Assembly: GCA_016806145.1 (NCBI GenBank)
Contig: CP063166.1
Span: 6,262,001 to 6,326,000 of the forward strand
Direction: 5' to 3'
Length of the DNA stretch: 64,000 bases
Origin: Variovorax paradoxus
Lineage (GTDB): Bacteria > Pseudomonadota > Gammaproteobacteria > Burkholderiales > Burkholderiaceae_C
Shown here: piece by piece, positions 35,191 through 44,279 of the stretch
How positions within the stretch are numbered: position 1 is the stretch's first letter
Layout: every line of letters starts with the position of its first letter
Program-made: the position numbers and the translations under genes
Notes under the pieces: model-generated
The model's input: the letters and a program-made list of their open reading frames with translations, nothing else
What the model was told of the DNA's origin: nothing
The model's database searches: none

Positions 35191-36062
35191 GGCACGGTGC
35201 TCCGGATCGAATACAGCGCCTTGTCCTCGTCGCGGAACAGCACGCGCGGCGGACCGGCCTGCGTGTCCTCGATGCCCTGGCCGCCGATCACGACCCATGT
35301 GCCGTTGACGTTGAAGCGCCCGGTCTTCACCGGGCCCGCGCGCGCGCCCGCGATGTCGAGCGCGAACAGGCGCATCGTCTGCGCCACCGAGTCGCGCATC
35401 ACGGCGCGCAGCGCCTGCCCATCGTTGGCGACCAGCCGCCGCACCACCGTGGGCCGCGTGCCGCCGCCGATCGGCGACTGGTAGATCGCGCCCGCACGGT
35501 AGACCGGCTCGCTGCCGCCGTCCTGCCACAGCAGCGCGGTGGTGCGCGTGGTGAAGGCGCCGAGCCCCGGCTCGAGCGCGTACTGCAGCAGCAGCACGAG
35601 ATAGGCGGGCCCGTTGCGCGTGGCCGCGATGCGTGCCTCGTGCTGTGCCTTGGGCGGCATCGCGGGCAGCACCTGCGCCGAGGCGATGCGCAGCGGCGGA
35701 TAGAGGCCGGTGGCACCGATCTCGCCGAGCGCGATGCCGGCCTCGGTGCGGTAGTCGTAGTCGAGCAGCGGCCCGACCGTGGCGCCGACCTCGGCGCTCA
35801 TCTCCTTCTGCCGCGCCTGCTGCACCGAGGAGTCGATCAGCGCGCCGATCATGCCGCCGCCGAGCGCCGCGGCCGCGCCGGGCGGCTGGGCCGAGAACAT
35901 GAAGCTCTCCTGCGCGACCACCACGCGCACGTCGACCTCGGGCAGCTTCGCGCGCTCCGCCGCGCCGATCGACCGATGGAAGGGCGCGCAGGCCGCGAGC
36001 AGCGCGCTGCACAGCACGAGCAGCAGCGCGGGCCACGGCCGCGACGAGGTCGATGCCCTCAT
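35187..36062 (-). CDS. Lipoprotein of unknown function
   Basis: 291 aa. ATG at 36062 starts a lipoprotein signal with lipobox LLAAC (Cys about residue 24), so it should be anchored to a membrane. The mature protein has a glycine-rich [20 protein letters not shown] segment, [20 protein letters not shown] and [20 protein letters not shown]. No domain is recognised. It forms a coupled pair with the exported protein downstream. It is divergent from the NodI-like gene, with 242 bp between starts and no clear promoter motif found. Confidence 0.75.
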   Translation of the reverse strand: MRASTSSRPWPALLLVLCSALLAACAPFHRSIGAAERAKLPEVDVRVVVAQESFMFSAQPPGAAAALGGGMIGALIDSSVQQARQKEMSAEVGATVGPLLDYDYRTEAGIALGEIGATGLYPPLRIASAQVLPAMPPKAQHEARIAATRNGPAYLVLLLQYALEPGLGAFTTRTTALLWQDGGSEPVYRAGAIYQSPIGGGTRPTVVRRLVANDGQALRAVMRDSVAQTMRLFALDIAGARAGPVKTGRFNVNGTWVVIGGQGIEDTQAGPPRVLFRDEDKALYSIRSTVP

Positions 36063-36304
36063 CGGCCGCGGCCCCGGAAGAAGAAGGAAGTGCACGGCCT
36101 GTGGCTTGTCGGCATGGAAGGTCGGACGAAAGAATGCGTGAACGGACTACGGCCGGGGCCGGCGAAGCCGCGATTGTGTATCGCTTGCACGCGCCGTGGG
36201 CTCGCGGTGAACCCTGGTCCCCGACGGACGGCGCCGCACGCGGGCCTGCGTCAGAATCGTCGCGTTCCGCGGTCCTCCTCATCTCCCTTCTTCCGGTCCC
36301 GCCC

Positions 36305-37282
<978 letters not shown>

Positions 37283-37337
37283 CGCCTGTGACGCGCCACG
37301 CCACGAGAACATCAGAGACACCCACCGAGCGCATCGC

Positions 37338-38183
37338 ATGACCACCCCGACCCTCGCCACCGAGCCCTCCTCCTCTTCTTCGCCACCCTCGCCTTCCGCG
37401 TGGCGGCCGCCGCAGCTGTCGATGCGCTGGTGGCCCGTGTTCCTGCGCAACCTGCTGGTGTGGCGCAAGCTCGCGATCCCGAGCCTGATCGGCAACATCG
37501 CCGAGCCGCTGATCTGGCTCGTGGCCTTCGGCTACGGCATGGGCGCGCTGGTGGGGCAGGTGAGCGTGGGCGAGACGAAGGTGCCCTACATCCTGTTCCT
37601 GGCGAGCGGCTCGATCTGCATGAGCGCGATGAACGCGGCCTCGTTCGAGGCGCTGTATTCGGCGTTCTCGCGCATGCACGTGCAGAAGACCTGGGACGGG
37701 ATCATGAACGCGCCGGTGGGGCTGGACGACATCGTGCTGGCGGAGATGCTGTGGGCGGCGTTCAAGTCGATCTTCACGGTGACGGCGATCCTGTTCGTGA
37801 TGCTGGGGCTGGGGATCAGTCACAGTCCGAAGCTGTTCGTGGCCTGGCTGGTGCTGGCGGGGGCGGGGGTCACGTTTTCATCGATCGCGCTGATCTTCAA
37901 TGCGCTGGCGAAGGGGTATGACTTCTTCACCTACTACTTCACCTTGTTCATGACGCCGATGATGTTCTTGAGCGGGGTGTTCTTTCCGCTTGAGCAGCTG
38001 CCTGGGGCTGTGCAGGTGGTGGCTGGGTGGTTGCCGTTGGCCAATGCTGTGGCGTTGGTTCGGCCCTTGTTCATGGATCAGTGGCCTGTGGGGTGGGGGC
38101 GGCATGCTGGGGTGCTGGTTGTGTATGCGGGGGTGGCGTTTTGGGTGGCGTTGGCTTTGACTCGGAATCGGTTCAGGGCTTGA
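37338..38183 (+). CDS. ABC-2 exporter permease (NodJ-like)
   Basis: 281 aa with six predicted helices, and the ABC-2 block YFTLFMTPMMFLSGVFFPLE characteristic of NodJ/DrrB-type permeases. A Ser/Pro-rich leader (EPSSSSSPPSPSAW) precedes the first helix. The 3' half has striking codon use: third positions shift to G and then to G/T, and by 38101-38160 G+T make up 50 of 60 bases on the coding strand (hand count). The protein sequence itself still fits the family. The large palindrome begins 29 bp after the stop. Confidence 0.9.
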   Translation: MTTPTLATEPSSSSSPPSPSAWRPPQLSMRWWPVFLRNLLVWRKLAIPSLIGNIAEPLIWLVAFGYGMGALVGQVSVGETKVPYILFLASGSICMSAMNAASFEALYSAFSRMHVQKTWDGIMNAPVGLDDIVLAEMLWAAFKSIFTVTAILFVMLGLGISHSPKLFVAWLVLAGAGVTFSSIALIFNALAKGYDFFTYYFTLFMTPMMFLSGVFFPLEQLPGAVQVVAGWLPLANAVALVRPLFMDQWPVGWGRHAGVLVVYAGVAFWVALALTRNRFRA

Positions 38184-38894
38184 TGTTTTTTGAGGGTGCG
38201 CTTTTTGGTTGGGCCGTTGGCCGGGTCTCGCCCCGGCGGGCGACTCACTTTTCTTGTCTCGCCAAGAAAAGTAAGCAAAAGAAGGCGACCCCACTGTCTG
38301 TGTCCCTCCGCTTCGCTGCGGGCAACCTGCGGTGCTCGGGGAAAGCGGGGGTCCGCAGAACTCGCTGCACTTCGTTCCGCTCAGACAGCTGCGGCCCTGA
38401 TCCCGCTTTCCCCTGCGCTCCTCGGCACAGCCAGAGGGGGGTGATTCGGGCCTTTGCTTCGCTCGGCCTGGCATGCCCAACGGGCCTTCGCTGCGCTCGG
38501 CCGCGGGCACCTAACAGGCCATCGCTTCGCTCGGCATTGGTATTGCCCCCTCTCCCTCTGGGAGAGGGCTGGGGTGAGGGCTCCGGGCGGTGGATACCGT
38601 CAGACCCTTGGTGAGGCCCAGTGCCCTCACCCTAACCCTCTCCCAGAGGGAGAGGGGACAAGACAAACACAAGGCCGAGCGAAGCGATGGCCCGAACAGC
38701 ATTGCAAGGCCGAGCGCAGCAAAGGCCCGCCCCACCCCCTCTGGCTGCGCCGAGGAGCGCAGCGTTTCGCGGATCAGGGCTCGCAGCTGTTTGAGCGAAG
38801 CGAGTTCTGCGAGACCCCGCGAAACGCGAGCACCGCAGGTTGCCCCGGAGCGAAGCGGAGGGGTCGCAGACAGTGGGTCGCCTTTTCTTTGGTT

Positions 38895-39697
38895 GGCGGT
38901 TTCAAAGACCAAGTGCAACGGTCGGGACAAGGCCTGCTTTGTCCATATAAACGTTGTCGAAGAACACCTCGGCAGGACTGCGCCAGCCGAGTGTCTTGCG
39001 AGGCCTCATGTTGAGTTCCCAAGCCATGCCGTCGAGCTCCCGCTGGGAGTGCACGCTCAAGTCGGTGCCCTTGGGCAGGTATTGCCGCAGCAAACCGTTG
39101 GTGTGTTCGTTGATGCCTCGCTGCCATGGACTGTGCGGGTCGCAGAAGTAGATCTTCAAGCCCGTGTTTTCGGCGAGCTTCTTGTGCAGCGCCATTTCCT
39201 TGCCTTGGTCGTAGGTCAGCGTCTGGCGTATTTCCGGGGGCAATGCCGAGAAGGCCAGTGTGAAGCCATTGAGCGCGTCCAGTGCGGTGCTGCCATCGAG
39301 TTTGACCAGCATGGCGAACAACGATCTGCGGCATACCAGCTTGCCCACGGCCGAGGCATTTGCCTTGCCCTTGATAAGGTCGCCTTCCCTCGTACTGGCC
39401 AGGCCGCACGACGCACCCGCCGCGCTCGCTGGCCAGCTCGGCTCGCGTCGTAGCCTCCAGCGACTCGCGGCCGGCCCATCACACACTGCTCGGACTCGTT
39501 TTGGTAACCATTGCGGCGCAGCTCTCGAGTGATGGTGCTCGGCGACCTGCCCAGCACTGCGGCAATGGATCGAGCGCTGTAGCCCTGCACTTTCATGGCC
39601 ATCACCACTCCACGCTCTTCCGCACTCAACTGCTGATAGGTATTCGCCATGCAACTCCTCTGAATTTGAAGTGTTGCACTTGGTCTTTGAAACCGCC
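38895..39697 (-). mobile_element. IS30-family element, internally deleted (803 bp)
   Basis: Terminal inverted repeats are a perfect 25 bp beginning GGCGGTTTCAAAGACCAAGT. A 3-bp direct repeat GTT flanks it (38892-38894 and 39698-39700), and removing the element plus one copy restores TTTGGTTACTTTC, as expected for the palindrome arm. Full IS30 elements are about 1.05-1.2 kb, so roughly 250-350 bp are missing from the middle. Both ends are intact, so it could still be moved by a complete relative. Confidence 0.88.
38902..39650 (-). pseudogene. IS30-type transposase remnant
   Basis: The N-terminal helix-turn-helix is readable from ATG 39650: MANTYQQLSAEERGVVMAMK, then GYSARSIAAVLGRSPSTITR. The catalytic part is readable in another frame down to the stop at 38902: REGDLIKGKANASAVG (first Asp), LTYDQGKEM (second Asp) and GINEHTNGLLRQYLPKGTDL (Glu). 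Between the two, near 39390-39450, sequence equivalent to roughly 100 residues is lost and the frame changes. No functional protein is expected, although each DDE acidic residue survives. Confidence 0.85.
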
Positions 39698-39896
39698 GTT
39701 ACTTTCTTTTGGCGAAGCAAAAGAAAGTGACTCGCCCGCCGGGGCGAGACCCGGCCAACGGCCTAACCAAGACACAAGCACCTTAAGAAAACCCAAACCC
39801 CTGTCTCACCAGCGACCAATTCCCCCTCCACATTCCCTAGACTCCCCCGCGCGTCCCAAAAAAAGGCCGAACAAAGAGAAGAGAGAAGGAGACCCC

Positions 39897-41618
39897 GTGC
39901 CCATCCCCCCGCTGTTCCGTCACCTGGCCATCGCCGTAGCCGCCCTGCTCGCAGCCTGCAGCACGACAACAACCACAACGAGCCAACCGTCAACGCCCCC
40001 AGCAGTCGCACAGACACCAGAGCCAACACCCGCAGCGGCCACCGCTCTCGTCACCACAAGACCCACAGCCTGGCACCCCCCAGAGCCCCTGGTCCAACCT
40101 TCGTCCTTCTCCGGCGTCCACGGCCTCGCCATCGACCAAAAAGGCCGCCTGCTCGCAGGCTCGGTCCTGGGCAACACCCTCTGGGAAGTCGACAGAAAAA
40201 CCGGTGCAGCAAAGATCCTGATCGACGCCCCCGAAGGCCAATCCGACGACATCGCCATCGGCCCCCAAGGCGAGATGGCCTGGACCAACTACCTCATGGG
40301 CATGCTGCGCTACCGCGAGCACGACAGCGCCCCCATGCGCGTCCTCGCCAAGGACCTGCCCGGCCTCAACTCCCTGGCCTTCGACCCGCGCAACGGCAAG
40401 CTCTACGCCTCGCAGGTGTTCCTCGGCGATGCGCTGTGGGAGATCGACCGCGCGGGCCAGAAGCCGCCGCGGCTGATCCGCAAGGACATGGGCGGCTTCA
40501 ACGGCTTCGAGGTCGGGCCCGACGGCATGCTCTACGGGCCGCTGTGGTTCAAGAACCAGGTGGTGAAGATCGATCCGGCCGACGGGCGCATCACGCCGAT
40601 CGCCGACGGCTTCCAGATCCCGGCCGCGGCCAACCTCGACGGCAAGGGCAACCTCTGGGTGGTCGACGCGCGCAGCGGCGAGCTCGTGAAGGTCGAACTC
40701 GCCACCGGCCGCAAGACGGTCGCGAAGCAGCTCAAGGCCTCGCTCGACAACCTCGCGATCGCGCCCGAAGGCACGATCTACATCTCGAACATGGCCGACA
40801 ACGAGGTCATGGCCTTCGAGCCCGCCACCGGCGAACTGCGCACGCTCACCGGCGGCAAGCTCGCGGTGCCGGCCGGCATGAAGCTCGACGGCAACGACCT
40901 CTGGGTCGCCGACGTGTTCGGCTTCCGGCGGGTGGACGTGCGCAACGGCGAGGTGCGCGACGTGTTCCGCATGCAGCGCGAACCCGAGCTCGAGTACCCG
41001 TTCGCGGTCGGGCTCTCGGCGCGGCTGTTCGCGCTGAGCTCGTGGTTCACGGGCACGGTGCAGCTGGTCGACCGGCAGACGCTGAAGACGGTGGAGACGA
41101 TCCACGGCCTGAAGGCGCCGTTCGATGCGATTCCGATGCCCGACGGCAGCGTGATCTACGCCGAGATCGCCACCGGCAGCATCACGCGCGCGAGCGGCGC
41201 GAAGTTCGCCGAGCGGCAGGTGATCGCGAGCGGGCTAAACGGGCCGGTGCAGATGGTGATCGGCCGCGACGGCGCGCTCTACGTCACCGAGGCGGCCGGC
41301 AAGCTGCTGCGCATTCCGCTCGACGCCAGCGCGCCGCTGCGCACCATCGCCGACAAGCTTGCGCTGCCCGAGGGCCTGGCGCAGACGCCCTGGGGCAGCT
41401 TCGTGGTGGCCGAGAGCGCGGCGCGGCGGCTGGTGGAGATCGACCCGGCCGATGGCTCGCGCCGCACCATCGCCGAGAACCTGCCGATCGGGCTGGCGCC
41501 CGGGCCGGGACTGCCGCCACCCTACGTGGTGACCGGCGTGGCGGTCGGGCCCGACGGCACGGTCTACATGGCGGCGGACCGGAACAACGCGATATACCGG
41601 ATCCGGCCTCAGCGCTGA
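39897..41618 (+). CDS. Beta-propeller lipoprotein (SMP-30/NHL-like)
   Basis: 573 aa. The GTG at 39897 has AAGGAG seven bases upstream and starts a lipoprotein signal with lipobox LLAAC. A Thr/Pro-rich linker (TTTTTTSQPSTPPAV) follows. The rest (about 75-570) is a repeated beta-propeller with blade motifs such as GVHGLAIDQKGRLLAGSVLG, DDIAIGPQGEMAWTNY, GFEVGPDGMLYGPLW and GVAVGPDGTVYMAADRNNAI. It resembles SMP-30/gluconolactonase and NHL-type proteins. The catalytic role is unproven. The first 450 bp of the gene are strongly A+C-biased on the coding strand, opposite to nodJ. Confidence 0.85.
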   Translation: MPIPPLFRHLAIAVAALLAACSTTTTTTSQPSTPPAVAQTPEPTPAAATALVTTRPTAWHPPEPLVQPSSFSGVHGLAIDQKGRLLAGSVLGNTLWEVDRKTGAAKILIDAPEGQSDDIAIGPQGEMAWTNYLMGMLRYREHDSAPMRVLAKDLPGLNSLAFDPRNGKLYASQVFLGDALWEIDRAGQKPPRLIRKDMGGFNGFEVGPDGMLYGPLWFKNQVVKIDPADGRITPIADGFQIPAAANLDGKGNLWVVDARSGELVKVELATGRKTVAKQLKASLDNLAIAPEGTIYISNMADNEVMAFEPATGELRTLTGGKLAVPAGMKLDGNDLWVADVFGFRRVDVRNGEVRDVFRMQREPELEYPFAVGLSARLFALSSWFTGTVQLVDRQTLKTVETIHGLKAPFDAIPMPDGSVIYAEIATGSITRASGAKFAERQVIASGLNGPVQMVIGRDGALYVTEAAGKLLRIPLDASAPLRTIADKLALPEGLAQTPWGSFVVAESAARRLVEIDPADGSRRTIAENLPIGLAPGPGLPPPYVVTGVAVGPDGTVYMAADRNNAIYRIRPQR

Positions 41619-41762
41619 AAAATTAAGAAAAAAGTAATCTAAACAGAACTGTAAAACACCAGTTTACTTTTAAAAACAAACATTACAAACTCGCCCGGAA
41701 CGGTCCGGTACCACCGATTCCCGGGGGCGAGCGGTGCCGTCTTGCTGTCGAAAGGACATCCC

Positions 41763-42569
41763 ATGACACCGCTCGTCGCAGGCCAGCTGCTGTCGCCCGA
41801 ATACTCGTTGGGGCTGGTGGCACTGTCGTACTTCATCTCCTTCGCCGGCTCGCTGACCGCGCTGATCTGCGCCGGACGCATGGTCGGCCCCGATGGCCGC
41901 CCGAACCTCGCGGCCGTGGCCTGCGCCGCGGTGGCGCTCGGCGGCATCGGCATCTGGTCGATGCACTTCATCGGCATGCTGGCGTACCGGCTGCCGATCT
42001 CGATCGCCTACAACATGCCGCTGACCGTGGTTTCGCTGGTGGCGGCGATCCTGATCTCGGGCATCGCGCTCTACCTCGCGGGCGGACGCCGCAGGTTCAG
42101 CCGCGCGGGCTGGCTCGCGGGCAGCCTGCTGGCCGGCCTGGGCGTGTGCGTGATGCACTACATGGGCATGTTCGCGATGAACAAGCGCGCGTCGATGCAG
42201 TTCGATCCAATGGCAGTCGGGCTGTCGGTGCTGATCGCCATCAGCGCCGCCGCCGCCGCGCTGTGGCTGGCCTTCAACGTGCGCAAGCTCAGTCTGCAGA
42301 TCGGCGCCGCGGCCGTGATGGGCCTGGCGGTGTGCACCATGCACTACGTGGGCATGAGCGCGGCCACCATGGTCTGCACCGCCGCCGCCCCGGTCGACGC
42401 GCTCGCCATCGGCGGCAGCTACATGGGCCTCACGGTGTTCGGCACGGCCGGCGCGGTGCTGATCTTCATCTACTGGGTGCTCACCGGCAACAGCATCGAG
42501 TCGCCGATCTCGGCCGCCTCGAACGCGCGGCCGGCGCCGGCCACGGCGCGCCGCGCGCGCACCAGCTAG
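41763..42569 (+). CDS. MHYT domain integral membrane protein
   Basis: 268 aa with about seven membrane helices. The three family signatures are present: SMHFIGM, VMHYMGM and TMHYVGM, each at the outer face of a helix and proposed to bind copper or sense gases such as O2, CO or NO. There is no attached GGDEF/EAL or kinase domain, so it is a stand-alone sensor. The ATG has AAAGGA eight bases upstream. The 144 bp before it are AT-rich and contain a small inverted repeat GTAAA/TTTAC at 41651-41667. Confidence 0.92.
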   Translation: MTPLVAGQLLSPEYSLGLVALSYFISFAGSLTALICAGRMVGPDGRPNLAAVACAAVALGGIGIWSMHFIGMLAYRLPISIAYNMPLTVVSLVAAILISGIALYLAGGRRRFSRAGWLAGSLLAGLGVCVMHYMGMFAMNKRASMQFDPMAVGLSVLIAISAAAAALWLAFNVRKLSLQIGAAAVMGLAVCTMHYVGMSAATMVCTAAAPVDALAIGGSYMGLTVFGTAGAVLIFIYWVLTGNSIESPISAASNARPAPATARRARTS

Positions 42570-42648
42570 TTGGCGCAAGCCCCGAGACCGGGGCGCGCCT
42601 AGAGTGGCCTGCGATCGGGGCCGGGAGTGCCCCGCCCGTACGGACAGC

Positions 42649-43809
42649 ATGCACTACACGCACGAACACCTCGAGATCCAGAAGACCCTGCGCCGCTTCA
42701 TCGACGAGGAGATCAATCCGCACGTCGACGCGTGGGAGGCGGCCGAGGCCTTCCCCGCGCACGCGGTCTTCAAGAAGCTCGGCAACCTCGGCCTGCTGGG
42801 CCTCAACAAGCCCGAGGCCTACGGCGGCGCCGGCCTCGACTACTCGTACGCGATGGCGCTGGCCGAGGCGCTCGGCCACGTGAGCTGCGGCGGCGTGCCG
42901 ATGGCGATCGGCGTGCAGACCGACATGTGCACCCCCGCGCTCGCGCGCTTCGGCAGCGACGAACTGCGCCGCGAATTCCTCGCGCCGGCGATCGCGGGCG
43001 ACACCGTGGGCTGCATCGGCGTGTCCGAGCCGGGCGCGGGCAGCGACGTGGCGGGGCTCAAGAGCCATGCGCGCAAGGATGGGGACGACTACCTCATCAG
43101 CGGCCAGAAGATGTGGATCACCAACAGCCTGCAGGCCGACTGGATGTGCATGCTGGTCAACACCGGCGACGGCCCGGTGCACCGCAACAAGTCGCTGGTG
43201 ATCGTGCCGATGGACAGCCCCGGCATCGAGAAGGCGAAGAAGATCCGCAAGATCGGCATGCATTCGAGCGACACCGGCCTGATCCATTTCGACGAGGTGC
43301 GCGTGCCGCAGCGCTACCGCATCGGCGGGGAAGGCCAGGGCTTCGTCTACCAGATGCAGCAGTTCCAGGAAGAGCGGCTGTGGTGCGCGGCCAGCTCGCT
43401 CGAGCCGATGGACGACTGCATCGCGCAGACCATCGAATGGGCCCAGCAGCGCAAGATGTTCGGAGGCACGCTGGCCGACCAGCAGTGGGTGCAGTTCAAG
43501 CTGGCCGAGCTCAAGACCGAGGTCGAGGCGCTGCGCGCGCTGACCTACCGCGCCTGCGACCTCCATGTGCAGGGCCAGGACGTGACCGAGCTGGCCTCGA
43601 TGGCCAAGCTCAAGACCGGCCGGCTCACGCGCGAGGTGGCCGACACCTGCCTGCAGTTCTGGGGCGGCATGGGCTTCACGCTCGAGAACCGCGTCTCGCG
43701 GCTGTACCGTGACGGCCGGCTGGGCTCGATCGGCGGCGGCGCCGACGAGGTGATGCTCGGCATCCTCGCGAAGACCATGGGCATCGCGAAGCGGCCGCCG
43801 CGCGGCTGA
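42649..43809 (+). CDS. Acyl-CoA dehydrogenase family protein
   Basis: 386 aa FAD enzyme introducing a 2,3 double bond into an acyl-CoA. Family blocks are clear: GCIGVSEPGAGSDVAGLKSH, ISGQKMWITNSLQADWM, KKIRKIGMHSSDTGLIHFDE and WGGMGFTLENRVSRLYRDGR. The EERL region after QMQQFQ is where the catalytic base is found in some clades. It starts at MHYTHEHLEIQKTL; a longer frame upstream has no domain match. Substrate chain length is not resolvable. Neighbours give no pathway. Confidence 0.92.
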   Translation: MHYTHEHLEIQKTLRRFIDEEINPHVDAWEAAEAFPAHAVFKKLGNLGLLGLNKPEAYGGAGLDYSYAMALAEALGHVSCGGVPMAIGVQTDMCTPALARFGSDELRREFLAPAIAGDTVGCIGVSEPGAGSDVAGLKSHARKDGDDYLISGQKMWITNSLQADWMCMLVNTGDGPVHRNKSLVIVPMDSPGIEKAKKIRKIGMHSSDTGLIHFDEVRVPQRYRIGGEGQGFVYQMQQFQEERLWCAASSLEPMDDCIAQTIEWAQQRKMFGGTLADQQWVQFKLAELKTEVEALRALTYRACDLHVQGQDVTELASMAKLKTGRLTREVADTCLQFWGGMGFTLENRVSRLYRDGRLGSIGGGADEVMLGILAKTMGIAKRPPRG

Positions 43810-43957
43810 GCCCGCCGTCCGCGGAAAACTGTTCTCCAGCGGCGACGCGGTCTTTCGTGCCGCGCCTGCATACCATCGTCCGCACGCCGCGGGCCCCTTC
43901 CCTGCCCCGCGGCAGCTGGAGGCCTCGCGTGATCTTCGTCTTTCATCCCCCCGCGCC

Positions 43958-44260
43958 ATGTTCAAGCACATCGTGATGTGGGACCTGCGCGCCGACACGC
44001 CCGAGGAGAAGGCGCGCGTCACCCGGTTCGTGAAGCAGCAGTTCGAATCGCTGCGCGGCCAGGTCCCGGGCCTGCTGCGCATCGAGGTCGGCATCGATTC
44101 GAGCCGCGTCGCGTATGCCTGCGACGTGGTGCTCTATTCGGAGTTCGACAGCCAGGCCGCGCTCGACGGCTATGCCACGCATCCGGCGCACCTGCGCGTG
44201 CGCGAGGCGCTGGGCGATCTGCGGATCGCGCGGCACCAGGTGGATTTCGCGGCCGAATAG
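43958..44260 (+). CDS. Stress-responsive A/B barrel (Dabb) protein
   Basis: 100 aa, the size of one Dabb domain. Starts MFKHIVMWDLRADTPEEKAR and contains LRIEVGIDSSRVAYACDVVL and LDGYATHPAHLRVREALGDL, the typical end with HPxH. Such dimeric ferredoxin-like barrels have varied or unknown functions. It converges with the helicase gene 19 bp away, with no terminator seen between them. Confidence 0.9.
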   Translation: MFKHIVMWDLRADTPEEKARVTRFVKQQFESLRGQVPGLLRIEVGIDSSRVAYACDVVLYSEFDSQAALDGYATHPAHLRVREALGDLRIARHQVDFAAE

Positions 44261-44279
44261 GCTCGCGAGATCCGTACCG

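Larger units (their letters stand above)
38212..39764. repeat. Giant imperfect palindrome (about 750 bp) split by an IS30-type element
   Basis: The left arm (38212-38440) is closely matched by the reverse complement of 38735-38894 joined to 39698-39764; arms are about 229 and 227 bp. Landmarks are GGCCGTTGGCCGGGTCTCGC, ACCTGCGGTGCTCG and CTCCTCGGC-CAGCCAGAGGGGG in both arms. The 38441-38734 interior continues the symmetry down to a central hairpin at 38546-38580/38624-38657 (CCTCTCCCTCTGGGAGAGGG). Several GCTTCGCTCGGC-like units recur within the arms. Nothing in the 1.7-kb stretch 38184-39896 looks coding apart from the IS remnant. Confidence 0.85.

Noticed and set aside
38540..38660. Central hairpin as a CRISPR-like or retron-like structure
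   Set aside because: Repeats are inverted rather than direct with spacers, and no reverse transcriptase or cas gene is near.
38184..38894. Several open frames inside the palindrome (for example near 38590-38894)
   Set aside because: They are made of palindromic repeat units, have no domain and no ribosome binding site, and extend into the IS end.
38212..39764. Replication terminus (dif) site
   Set aside because: The skew pattern suggested it, but no dif-like 28-bp motif with the usual XerC/XerD arms was found, and the skew is too local.
41651..41667. GTAAA/TTTAC hairpin as a terminator after the beta-propeller lipoprotein
   Set aside because: The stem is only 5 bp with no T tract of useful length; too weak to call.
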